Positions 27,804-36,205 of a DNA stretch of 64,000 bases are shown in pieces. Made by a program: the position numbers and the translations under genes. Where the stretch lies: the NCBI GenBank assembly GCA_002314875.1, contig DCHS01000046.1, positions 5,868-69,867 on the forward strand, read 5' to 3'. The notes beneath the pieces were generated by a model. The model did not search any database. It saw nothing but the letters and a program-made list of their open reading frames with translations, and was not told where the DNA came from. The stretch's first letter is position 1. Each line of letters opens with the position of its first letter. The DNA is from Prevotellaceae bacterium UBA1746 (GTDB taxonomy: Bacteria > Bacteroidota > Bacteroidia > Bacteroidales > Bacteroidaceae).

Positions 27804-28888
27804 TGGACAATAAACAGACTATTTCAAAGCCTCGTATGGAGTGGATTGACTCCATGCGAGGCTTTACGATGATTTTGGTCGTAGCCAACCACATGAGCAC
27901 GATAGGCTACGGAGAAGCACTGAAGGGTTCAGTTTATCTGAGCATCTTCTTACTTTTCCGCATGCCACTTTTCTTCTTTATCAGCGGCTTCTTCTCCTAC
28001 AGCGCCAAGACGCAGTGGAGTCTGAAAACGCTGGGCACACTGACACTGAAGAAAATCCGCATCCAAATCATCCCTACCGCCGTTTTCTTCTGCCTTGCAG
28101 CAGCAATACTGACGCCGCATTTCTTGGATACTTGTGTGGATTGGCTCCATAAAAGTATGAAAGGAGGTTATTGGTTCACCATTGTTCTCCTTGAACTGTT
28201 CCTCATTTATTATGTCTTTGCCTATCTGGAAAGTTTAGGAAAGAAATGGCTGCAGCGCTGGAAAATTGAATGGCTTCCCATCATGCTGTTCTGGCTCATT
28301 GCCCTTGGTGTATATGCCACCTGGTATATGCCCTCATGGTTCCATTACCAGAATGCAGACTGGCTGAAATGGTCATCATTCAGTCAGGTAATCCTTTACC
28401 TTCATTTCTTCCTGGCAGGAAACATCGTTCATCGCTATTGGAACGGATTCCAACGTCTCTTTGATACAAAATGGTTTGCTCCAATTGTGCTCATAGTCGG
28501 CACCATTGCGCTTTGCGAATTCCTCAACTGGCACGAACTTCGTCGCCAATGGGCAAATCTGCCAAGAACATTAGCAATGTACTCACTTGTGACGACAACG
28601 CTTTTGTTCTTCCGCCATTACGCAAGCAGTTTTTCAAAAGAAACACGCATCGGTCGCGGACTGCAATACATCGGTGTCCGTACACTCGACGTCTATCTGC
28701 TCCACTATTTCTTTATTCCAAGAATCCCCGTGGTCGGAGAGTGGATCAAGAGCATCGGCCGTAATTTCGCCGTTGACATCACCTGCTCCTTTGCTGGTGC
28801 TCTGGTCGTTGTCGGTATTTGCCTGCTGACCAGCAACATCATCCGTATTTCACCCTTCCTGAAACTATATCTTTTTGGAAGAAAATAA
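27803..28888 (+). CDS. Acyltransferase family 3 membrane protein
   Basis: Integral membrane O-acyltransferase of 361 residues, likely acetylating an exported sugar. About ten hydrophobic segments are visible. The N-terminal ERMEWIDSMRGFTMILVVANH-type region (residues 10-29, with the conserved Arg and His) and RMPLFFFISGFF (about 52-63) match the Acyl_transf_3/fucose 4-O-acetylase-like group. LHFFLAGNIVHRYW and the C-terminal YLLHYFFIPR motif fit the same family. The ATG overlaps the stop of the nucleotidyltransferase gene, implying coupled translation. A GH2 gene follows 24 nt later. Substrate is unknown. Confidence 0.87.
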   Translation: MDNKQTISKPRMEWIDSMRGFTMILVVANHMSTIGYGEALKGSVYLSIFLLFRMPLFFFISGFFSYSAKTQWSLKTLGTLTLKKIRIQIIPTAVFFCLAAAILTPHFLDTCVDWLHKSMKGGYWFTIVLLELFLIYYVFAYLESLGKKWLQRWKIEWLPIMLFWLIALGVYATWYMPSWFHYQNADWLKWSSFSQVILYLHFFLAGNIVHRYWNGFQRLFDTKWFAPIVLIVGTIALCEFLNWHELRRQWANLPRTLAMYSLVTTTLLFFRHYASSFSKETRIGRGLQYIGVRTLDVYLLHYFFIPRIPVVGEWIKSIGRNFAVDITCSFAGALVVVGICLLTSNIIRISPFLKLYLFGRK

Positions 28889-28912
28889 TTTGGCATTTCC
28901 CTTTTCTCAATT

Positions 28913-31900
28913 ATGAAACACATCTTTGCAACCTCCTTGTTCTGCGCCGTTGCACTGACTCCTGCATTGGCATCCGCGCAATCCACAAATTACGCCAATA
29001 GTAGCAAAGAATACTGGCTCAATGCCGATAAGAACCGTTTAGGCTCTATCGTTGCTCCCCATGCATCATTCTTTGCTTTTGAAAGTGCCGACCTCGCAAA
29101 AACTGGCGACAAAGCCCGTTCTGAGCGCTACCTCAGCCTCGAAGGCCAGTGGAAATTCAACTTCGTCAAGAACCACAACGAACGCCCCGCAGGTTTCGAG
29201 AGTCCTGCTTTCGACGACTCACAGTGGGAACAGTTTACAGTACCCGGTCTCTTTGAATTGAACGGTCACGGTGACCCCATCTACAAGAATATCGGTTACG
29301 CTTGGGCTACTCAATTTGAAAACAATCCTCCTTATGTTGAGGAGAAGAATAACTATACTGGTTCCTATCGCCGCTCTTTTGAAATCCCCGCTGACTGGAA
29401 GGGCGACCAGATTATCATGCACATCGGTTCAGCCACCTCCAATCTCCAGGTTTGGGTAAACGGCAAGTGGGTTGGCTATTCAGAGGATTCCAAAGATGCT
29501 GCCGAATTCGATTTGACCAAGTTCATCAAGCCCGGCCAGAAGAACCTCATCGCCATGCAGATTATGCGATGGTGCGATGGCAGTTATTTCGAAGACCAGG
29601 ACTTCTGGCGCTTTACCGGTATTGCCAGAGAATGCTACCTCTTCGCTCGTCCCAAGGCTCATATCGAGGACATCAGCATCGTCCCCACCCTCGACGACGA
29701 GTATGTCAACGGTATCCTCCCCATGACTGTCAAGACCGCCGGTGCCAAGGGTTGCAATGTCCAGCTCACCCTCAACGATAACACAGGCAAGACCGTTTGC
29801 GAGACGACCGCTAAGGTGGCAGCCAACGGTGAGGCCAAGGCATCATGGAATGTTGAGAAGCCCAATAAGTGGAGTGCAGAAACTCCCTACCTCTATACCC
29901 TTTGCATCGATCTCCTCGACAAGAGCGGCAAGGTCAGCGAGAGCACAACCCAGAGAGTTGGTTTCCGTCGCGTTGAAATCAAAGACGCCCAGCTCCTCGT
30001 CAACGGTCAGCCCATCCTCGTTAAGGGTACCGACCGCCACGAACTCGATCCCGACGGCGGTTATGTGGTTAACGTAGAACGTATGAAGCAGGATATCAAG
30101 ATTATGAAGGAGCACAACATTAATGCTGTCCGCACCTCTCACTATCCCGACGATCCCCGCTGGTACGACCTCTGCGACGAAATGGGTATCTTCCTCGTTG
30201 CTGAAGCCAATCTCGAGAGCCACGGTATGGGTTATGGTGAAAAGACCCTCGCCATCCGTCCCGAATTCCTCCAGACACACATGGAACGCAATGTCCAGAA
30301 TGTTGCTATCCAGAAGAACCATCCCTCTGTCATCATCTGGAGTATGGGTAACGAAGCGGGTTATGGTGAAAACTTCGACAAGGTCTTCGATATGATTAAG
30401 GGAATGGACCAGAGCCGTCCCGTTCAGTATGAGCGTACTGGTGAAGGCTATGCTACTGACATCTGGTGTCCAATGTACGTTGATATTCAGGGCTGTGAAA
30501 ATTATCTCCATAATCCTCAGCGCTGCACCCGTCCCCTCATCCAGTGCGAATATGCCCACGCTATGGGAAACTCTATGGGTAGTTTCAAGGACTATTGGGA
30601 TTTAATCCGCCGCGAACCTCATTACCAGGGCGGTTTCATTTGGGACTTCGTCGATCAGGCGATCCGTTCTACCAGCAAGGAGGGCAATGAAATCTTTGCC
30701 TATGGTGGTGACTTCGGCCGCTACCCTGCTTCTGACCATAACTTCAACTGTAATGGTTTCATCAGCGCTGATCGCAAGCCCCATCCTGATGCTGCTGAGG
30801 TGAAGTACTACTACCAGAACCTTTGGACAACCCCCAATTTCCAGAACGGAACGGTAGAAATTTTCAACGAGCAGTTCTTTGCACCCATCAATAATGTAAG
30901 CCTTAACTGGGAACTTTTGGAAAATGGTGACTGCATCAACCGCGGAACCTGCACGGGTATCAATGTTCCTGCCCAGGGTAAGCAGACCGTTGCCCTCAAT
31001 GGCTTCCAGTGCCCCGCCGATAACCAGAAGGAACATACCCTCGTCGTTCGCTATGTTGTTACCAACGATCCTATCCTTGACAAGGGCCACATCCTCGCTG
31101 AACAGGAATTCGAAATCCATCCTTATACCTTCCCCACGCTCAACGAAGTTTTGGCAACTGCTGATAATAAGCCCGCAGTCCAGAAGGACGAGCAACTCGC
31201 TTGCTTGCAGTTGAAAACAGACCGCATGGAAGTCACTTTCAATAAGCACACAGGCTGGATTGACTACATTGACGTTGACGGAAAGCCCATGTTCGAAGAA
31301 GGCTATAGTCTGACACCCGACTTCTGGCGTGCGATGACCGACAATGACGCAGGTGCTGATTTTGGTCGCCGCCTCGCAGCATGGAAAAATCCCGAAATGA
31401 GACTCGTGAGCCTTGAACAAAAGGAGGAAGGCAGCAGTCGTAAGGTTGAAGCGAAGTATGATATGACCGAACTCCAGGCAAGCCTGACAGTCACTTACAC
31501 CCTTACTTCCGAAAACAAACTCATCATCAACCAGAGTCTGAAGACGCACGCTGCAGAACCTAAAAAGATGCCGCAGCTCTTCCGTTTCGGTATGCAACTT
31601 GTTATGCCTCAACAGTATGACCAGGTTGACTACTACGGTCGCGGTCCTCTCGAAAGTTATGTTGACCGCCACTGGAGCCAGTTCCTCGGCCACTATCGTC
31701 AGGAGGTAAAGGACCAATACTGGCACGGATGGGTTCGTCCACAGGAAAGTGGAAACAAATTCGATGTCCGCTCATGGTCTGTAGAGAATAAGGAAGGCTT
31801 CGGTCTCACCTTCGAAGGTCTTGCACCTCTCGAATGTTCCACCATCCCCTATCTCTATGAGGATATCGATGGAAGTCCCGTGAAGGATGCCCATCAGTAC

Positions 31901-32062
31901 CATAATGGTGATCTTAAGGATCGTCCTTTCTCCGTCCTCCATATTGCAAGCAAGCAGATGGGTCTGGGCTGTATCGACAGTTGGGGTGCATGGCCGATGG
32001 AGCACTACCGTATGCCTTACGGTGACTACTCCTACACCTTCATCATCAGTCCCTCCAAGTAA
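28913..32062 (+). CDS. GH2 beta-galactosidase (LacZ-like), secreted
   Basis: Large GH2 glycosidase (1049 residues) that removes terminal beta-galactose. Signal peptide 1-22 (ends ASAQ), so it is periplasmic or outer-surface. The sugar-binding domain includes GYSEDSKDAAEFDLT, then an Ig-like domain, then the TIM barrel with KGTDRHELDP. The acid/base is Glu481 (SMGNEAGYG) and the nucleophile Glu546 (LIQCEYAHAMGNS). The fifth domain contains TDNDAGADFGRR and YYGRGPLESYVDRHWSQ, typical of LacZ-length enzymes. It ends at a strong terminator (32101-32130). Context with GH92, GH29 and GH18 genes suggests trimming galactose from complex N-glycans; free lactose or plant glycans remain possible. Confidence 0.95.
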   Translation: MKHIFATSLFCAVALTPALASAQSTNYANSSKEYWLNADKNRLGSIVAPHASFFAFESADLAKTGDKARSERYLSLEGQWKFNFVKNHNERPAGFESPAFDDSQWEQFTVPGLFELNGHGDPIYKNIGYAWATQFENNPPYVEEKNNYTGSYRRSFEIPADWKGDQIIMHIGSATSNLQVWVNGKWVGYSEDSKDAAEFDLTKFIKPGQKNLIAMQIMRWCDGSYFEDQDFWRFTGIARECYLFARPKAHIEDISIVPTLDDEYVNGILPMTVKTAGAKGCNVQLTLNDNTGKTVCETTAKVAANGEAKASWNVEKPNKWSAETPYLYTLCIDLLDKSGKVSESTTQRVGFRRVEIKDAQLLVNGQPILVKGTDRHELDPDGGYVVNVERMKQDIKIMKEHNINAVRTSHYPDDPRWYDLCDEMGIFLVAEANLESHGMGYGEKTLAIRPEFLQTHMERNVQNVAIQKNHPSVIIWSMGNEAGYGENFDKVFDMIKGMDQSRPVQYERTGEGYATDIWCPMYVDIQGCENYLHNPQRCTRPLIQCEYAHAMGNSMGSFKDYWDLIRREPHYQGGFIWDFVDQAIRSTSKEGNEIFAYGGDFGRYPASDHNFNCNGFISADRKPHPDAAEVKYYYQNLWTTPNFQNGTVEIFNEQFFAPINNVSLNWELLENGDCINRGTCTGINVPAQGKQTVALNGFQCPADNQKEHTLVVRYVVTNDPILDKGHILAEQEFEIHPYTFPTLNEVLATADNKPAVQKDEQLACLQLKTDRMEVTFNKHTGWIDYIDVDGKPMFEEGYSLTPDFWRAMTDNDAGADFGRRLAAWKNPEMRLVSLEQKEEGSSRKVEAKYDMTELQASLTVTYTLTSENKLIINQSLKTHAAEPKKMPQLFRFGMQLVMPQQYDQVDYYGRGPLESYVDRHWSQFLGHYRQEVKDQYWHGWVRPQESGNKFDVRSWSVENKEGFGLTFEGLAPLECSTIPYLYEDIDGSPVKDAHQYHNGDLKDRPFSVLHIASKQMGLGCIDSWGAWPMEHYRMPYGDYSYTFIISPSK

Positions 32063-32100
32063 ATTGTGCCAACTATAGCCTAAACTTTTTATAAAATAAA

Positions 32101-32130
32101 AAAAGTGCCGTTTCCACAGACGGCACTTTT
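32101..32130 (+). terminator. Intrinsic terminator of the GH2 gene
   Basis: 11-bp perfect stem AAAAGTGCCGT/ACGGCACTTTT with an 8-nt loop and flanking T and A runs. It separates the GH2 unit from dnaA. Confidence 0.92.
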
Positions 32131-32152
32131 TTCTTGCCTTTTCAAAAGATTT

Positions 32153-32161
32153 TGTGGATAA
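32153..32161 (-). promoter_or_regulatory. DnaA box upstream of dnaA
   Basis: A perfect TTATCCACA 9-mer (minus strand) lies 59 nt upstream of the dnaA -7 box and 82 nt before the proposed start. DnaA autoregulation through such boxes is known in other bacteria. One match of this kind could occur by chance in a window of this size, and no cluster of boxes that would mark an origin is seen. Confidence 0.5.
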
Positions 32162-32219
32162 CTCTTGGTCATGTCCCGAAATTTTTGGAAATTTGCAGCC
32201 TGTAATCTCACTACCAGAT

Positions 32220-32228
32220 TACCTTTGT
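32220..32228 (+). promoter_or_regulatory. Bacteroidetes -7 box for dnaA
   Basis: TACCTTTGT matches TAnnTTTG. A TTTG lies 24 nt upstream, longer than the usual 19-20. It is 15 nt before the TTG start proposed for dnaA, so the mRNA leader would be about 10 nt. Confidence 0.5.
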
Positions 32229-32243
32229 AAAGAGAAAGTAAAA

Positions 32244-33743
32244 TTGGAAAACAACCAGTGGACATATTGCCTGCAAATCCTGAAGCAAAGCATCTCCCGA
32301 GATAATTACCAAACTTGGGCAGAAGTCCTTCGCTTTCACTCATTTGACAGCGCAACCCTCATAATTGAAGTACCCTCCAGCACATTCGTCGATGTGATGT
32401 GGCCCGAAATCGGTGACCTGCTCCTGCAGGCCATCCATACTGCCTTTGGAGAGAATGCTATCCTAAAATTCACCATAACTCCCGACACCAGCAGTTCACG
32501 CTCCGGACAGGTCAGCGTCCCCCGCCTCGGTGCTGGCGGCAATGGTTACCAGACAGAAAGTTCAACCGATACCTCCTCCTACTTCGACACCCTCAATAAA
32601 AACGGCAAGAATGGCAAATCTGGGAGAGGCCGCGGCGCTTGCGACACAAATGGCACCAACACAAACCCCAATGGTGCCCCCAACGCCGAGCAGCCAAAGG
32701 AAGCCCAGAAGTCTCCCATCAACTCGTACCTCATCCCCCACTTTACCTTTGAGAATTTTGTTGAAGGACGCAGCAACAAGACAGCGCGAACGATAGCGGA
32801 GAGTATTGCTAATAATCCCCATCAGAACACCTTCAACCCGTTCTTCCTCTACGGTCCTTCGGGGGTTGGAAAAACTCACCTGGTGAATGCTATCGGTCTG
32901 CGTATCAAGCGTCTGTTCCCGAACCTCAGAGTCCTCTTCGTCTCCGCGAATCTTTTCAAGACGCAGTTTACGGATTCGTACCTGAACAATACAACGAACG
33001 ACTTCATCCATTTCTACCAGACCATCGACGTCCTCATCATCGACGACTTCCAGGAAATTACGACGGCAGCCACCCAGCGCGCCTTCTTCCATATCTTCAA
33101 CCATCTCCAGCAGAACAATCACAAGATTATCATCACCTGTGACCGTCCGCCTTCAGAATTTGAAGGTATCGAGGAACGTATGCTCACCCGCTTAAAATGG
33201 GGTGTAGTGACCGAAATCGAACGCCCCGACATCACCCTCCGCAAGGCCATCCTGAAATCGAAGATGAAGCGCAACGGCATCGAGATGCCAAGCAACGTCA
33301 TCCAGTATATCGCCGACAATGTCAGTGACAACGTCCGTGAACTCGAAGGCACCATCAATTCACTGATGGCCTTCTCCCTCTTCGACAACTGCGACATCGA
33401 TCTCGAACTGGCCCGCCGTGTCGTCGCCCGTCTCGTCAACCAGGCGCGCAAGGAGATGACGCTGGATGTCATCATGACAGCAGTATGCGAGAAATATAAG
33501 GCAAAGTCCCGCGACCTCACAGGTAAAAGCCGTAAGAAGGAACTTGTCGTCCTTCGTCAGCTCGTTATGTACCTCGCCCACAAATACTCAAAACTCTCTA
33601 TCAGCCAGATCGGTCGTGAGATGGGAGGACGAGACCATAGCACGGTCCTCCACTCCTGTAACCAGGCACAGCATCGCCTCGCCACCGATAAGGCCTATCG
33701 CCTCGAAATCGAGAAACTCGAAGCAAGTTTGAAGAAGGGATAA
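32244..33743 (+). CDS. dnaA: Chromosomal replication initiator protein DnaA
   Basis: AAA+ initiator that binds DnaA boxes and opens the replication origin. The proposed start is TTG at 32244 (LENNQWTYCLQ, read as Met), giving 499 residues and the usual spacing to the domain I segment. A GTG at 32154 would add 30 residues but overlaps the DnaA box and promoter. Domain I is about 1-85 and domain II a Gly/Asn/Lys-rich linker (about 90-165). Domain III has HFTFENFVEGRSN, Walker A GPSGVGKT and Walker B LIIDDFQ. Domain IV ends with the GGRDHSTVLHSC DNA-binding signature. It is flanked by glycosidase genes, not by dnaN. Confidence 0.95.
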   Translation: MENNQWTYCLQILKQSISRDNYQTWAEVLRFHSFDSATLIIEVPSSTFVDVMWPEIGDLLLQAIHTAFGENAILKFTITPDTSSSRSGQVSVPRLGAGGNGYQTESSTDTSSYFDTLNKNGKNGKSGRGRGACDTNGTNTNPNGAPNAEQPKEAQKSPINSYLIPHFTFENFVEGRSNKTARTIAESIANNPHQNTFNPFFLYGPSGVGKTHLVNAIGLRIKRLFPNLRVLFVSANLFKTQFTDSYLNNTTNDFIHFYQTIDVLIIDDFQEITTAATQRAFFHIFNHLQQNNHKIIITCDRPPSEFEGIEERMLTRLKWGVVTEIERPDITLRKAILKSKMKRNGIEMPSNVIQYIADNVSDNVRELEGTINSLMAFSLFDNCDIDLELARRVVARLVNQARKEMTLDVIMTAVCEKYKAKSRDLTGKSRKKELVVLRQLVMYLAHKYSKLSISQIGREMGGRDHSTVLHSCNQAQHRLATDKAYRLEIEKLEASLKKG

Positions 33744-33746
33744 GAA

Positions 33747-33786
33747 AGGTTTATGAGTTTTATAGGTCTATAAGGTTCATAAAGAC
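33747..33786. repeat. AT-rich GGTTTATA-type repeat, copy before GH92-1
   Basis: An imperfect run of GGTTTATAGG-like heptad or octad words. It resembles segments at 9268-9304 (opposite orientation) and 36142-36172. All three lie between genes of glycan-use proteins. Confidence 0.5.
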
Positions 33787-33803
33787 CTCCTAAAATTATA
33801 AAT

Positions 33804-36140
33804 ATGAAACACATCATACTATCGCTGTTATTTTTTATTGGCGTGGCAAGTGCGGCGCAAGCCCATAATGTGACGCATTATGTTAACCCGATGGTGGGAA
33901 CGGACTTTACGGGAAATACCTATCCCGGCGTTCAGTGTCCCTTCGGTATGGTGCAGTTGTCTCCCGACAATCTCATCGGGGGATGGGACCGCATTTCCGG
34001 CTACTTCTACCCTGACTCTACGATAACTGGTTTCTCCCATACTCATCTCGACGGTACGGGAGCAGGTGATATGTATGATATTTCTTTCTTCCCCGTCACC
34101 CTACCCTATAAGGCTGATTTCCGCAAACCGGGGAAGGACGACCCGAATCCCGACGCTGCTCCCCTCGGCATCTATTCGACTTTCAGCCATGACGAGGAAC
34201 ATGCTTCTGCGGGCTACTATAATGTCCGTCTAAAGGACTACGATATCGATGTTACCCTGACCTGCACCCCCCGCTGCGGTGTCCAGCGCTATATTTTCCC
34301 CAACAACGAAAAGGAGCGCGTCGTCATCCTCAATCTTGAGAGAACAATGAACTGGGATGCTACCGAGGACTGTATGTTGGAACAACTAGACGCCCGAAAC
34401 TTCCGTGGCTACCGATTCTCGAACGGATGGGCCCAGCACCAGAAGGTTTATTTTGCTACCCGTTTCTCCATCGCCCCCGAACGTGTTGAAATTGATTCGA
34501 CGAAGACAGCAAGTGGCGGCAAGGGTATCGTAGCCAAATTCTATTTTCCTGTTACCCTCTCCCCGAACGATGCTGATCGCGAAATCGTCATCTGCACTGC
34601 TCTCAGCGGAACGAGTATCTACGGCGCCACCAAGAATCTCGAAGCCGAAGCTCCCCACGATTATTTCGCCGAATATCTCCAATTGGCCCGCAACGAATGG
34701 AATACCCATCTGAGTGTCATCGAGATTGGCGATTCAGCGGAGCCCATCGATATTGTCCTGTCTACTGATAACAAGAAGAAGAACGATAGTATCAAGACTA
34801 TGGATAAAGAGGAGTATGAGGAGAACTGCAGAAAATTCTACACAGCTCTTTATCACTCTATGCTTGCCCCGACCATCTACTCCGATGTTGACGGCAAATA
34901 TCTTGGTCCAGACAAGCGCATCCATACCGCACAGGGTGTTCACTACTCTACCTTCTCCCTTTGGGATACCTACCGTGCGGCCCATCCACTCTTCACACTG
35001 ACGAATCCCGACCGCGTAGGAGATATGGTGGAAAGCCTCATCGAGTTCGGTGAACAGAACGGCCGTCTCCCCGTTTGGAGTATGTGGGCCGGTGAAACGG
35101 ATATGATGATTGGCTACCACTCTGTCCCCGTCATCGCCGATGCTTTGTTCAAAGGTTTCAAAGGCTTTGATCCAGAACGCGCTTTGAACATCAGTGTCAA
35201 GACTGCACGCAACCGCGACTACCGTTCCCTCGGAACCTATATGGACAAAGGTTATGTTCCTACGGGAGTCAACGATATGGGCGGTAACGACGACTGGTCG
35301 CTAAGCCGTACCCTGGAATATGCCTACGACGACTGGTGCATTTATGCTATGGCAAATGCTCTGGGTGAGCACAAAATTGCCAAGGAATTCAAGGCAAGGA
35401 GCCAGAACTATGAAAACGTCTTCAATATCGACGACGGTTTCATGGAGCCCCGTAATGCTGACGGCACCTTCGTTGCAAACTTCAATCCTGACGAATATGG
35501 TCCTCATATCTGCGAGAGCAATGGCTGGATGTATCTCTGGAATGTCCAGCACAATATGAAAGGCCTCTGCAACCTGTTGGGAGGAAAGAAGAAGATGGCA
35601 AAGAAACTCAACGAGTTCTTCACCCATACCGAGGCTGGCACCGCCGACCGTCCGCTGTTCTCAACGGGAATGATTGGACAGTATGCCCATGGCAATGAAC
35701 CCTCTCATCATGCGGCTTATCTTTTCAATTTTGTGAATCAGCCGAGCCAGTGCCAGAAGTATGTTAGCCAGATCTGCCACGAACTCTACAAGGACGCTCC
35801 AGATGGTCTCTGCGGAAATGAAGACTGCGGCCAGACCTCAGCATGGTTTGTATTCAGCGCGATGGGGTTCTACCCTGTGAATCCTGTTGGCGGTGTCTAT
35901 GAGCTAGGAACGCCTCTGCTCCCGAAGATGCAGATCAATCTTGAGAACGGCAAGACGTTCACCATCATCGCCCCTGGTGTCGATAAGGACCACTTCTATG
36001 TCAAGAAGGTGAAGATTAACGGCATGGACTACCCTTACCACTTCATCAACGAAGATGTCATCCAGTCGGGCTGCATCCTCGAATTCGTCATGAGCGACAA
36101 GCCCTGCAAGAGCTGGTGGAAAAAGAGGGCGAAGTTCTAA
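33804..36140 (+). CDS. GH92 alpha-mannosidase (copy 1)
   Basis: Secreted calcium-dependent GH92 exo-alpha-mannosidase of 778 residues. Signal peptide 1-20 (ends AQA). The N-terminal beta-sandwich starts with VNPMVGTDFTGNTYPG and contains GFSHTHLDGTGAGD. The (alpha/alpha)6 catalytic part has FSLWDTYRAAHPLFTL, GWMYLWNVQHN and the hallmark GNEDCGQTSAWFVFSAMGFYP, followed by the usual YELGTPLLPKMQI segment. It is 66 nt upstream of a second GH92 gene and 60 nt after dnaA. Family members differ in linkage (alpha-1,2, -1,3, -1,4, -1,6), and the preference cannot be assigned here. Its job fits trimming of high-mannose N-glycans. Confidence 0.95.
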   Translation: MKHIILSLLFFIGVASAAQAHNVTHYVNPMVGTDFTGNTYPGVQCPFGMVQLSPDNLIGGWDRISGYFYPDSTITGFSHTHLDGTGAGDMYDISFFPVTLPYKADFRKPGKDDPNPDAAPLGIYSTFSHDEEHASAGYYNVRLKDYDIDVTLTCTPRCGVQRYIFPNNEKERVVILNLERTMNWDATEDCMLEQLDARNFRGYRFSNGWAQHQKVYFATRFSIAPERVEIDSTKTASGGKGIVAKFYFPVTLSPNDADREIVICTALSGTSIYGATKNLEAEAPHDYFAEYLQLARNEWNTHLSVIEIGDSAEPIDIVLSTDNKKKNDSIKTMDKEEYEENCRKFYTALYHSMLAPTIYSDVDGKYLGPDKRIHTAQGVHYSTFSLWDTYRAAHPLFTLTNPDRVGDMVESLIEFGEQNGRLPVWSMWAGETDMMIGYHSVPVIADALFKGFKGFDPERALNISVKTARNRDYRSLGTYMDKGYVPTGVNDMGGNDDWSLSRTLEYAYDDWCIYAMANALGEHKIAKEFKARSQNYENVFNIDDGFMEPRNADGTFVANFNPDEYGPHICESNGWMYLWNVQHNMKGLCNLLGGKKKMAKKLNEFFTHTEAGTADRPLFSTGMIGQYAHGNEPSHHAAYLFNFVNQPSQCQKYVSQICHELYKDAPDGLCGNEDCGQTSAWFVFSAMGFYPVNPVGGVYELGTPLLPKMQINLENGKTFTIIAPGVDKDHFYVKKVKINGMDYPYHFINEDVIQSGCILEFVMSDKPCKSWWKKRAKF

Positions 36141-36141
36141 G

Positions 36142-36172
36142 AGGTTTATGGGTTTATAAAGTTTATAGGCTT
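36142..36172. repeat. AT-rich GGTTTATA-type repeat, copy between the GH92 genes
   Basis: GGTTTATGGGTTTATAAAGTTTATAGG-like words, similar to the intergenic repeat at 33747-33786 and to the loop at 9268-9304. Confidence 0.5.
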
Positions 36173-36205
36173 GACGAATAAGAAATAATATAAAAACGAA
36201 ATACT

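Noticed and set aside
32063..32243. Replication origin next to dnaA
   Set aside because: Only one good DnaA box is visible, there is no AT-rich unwinding region, and dnaN is not adjacent.
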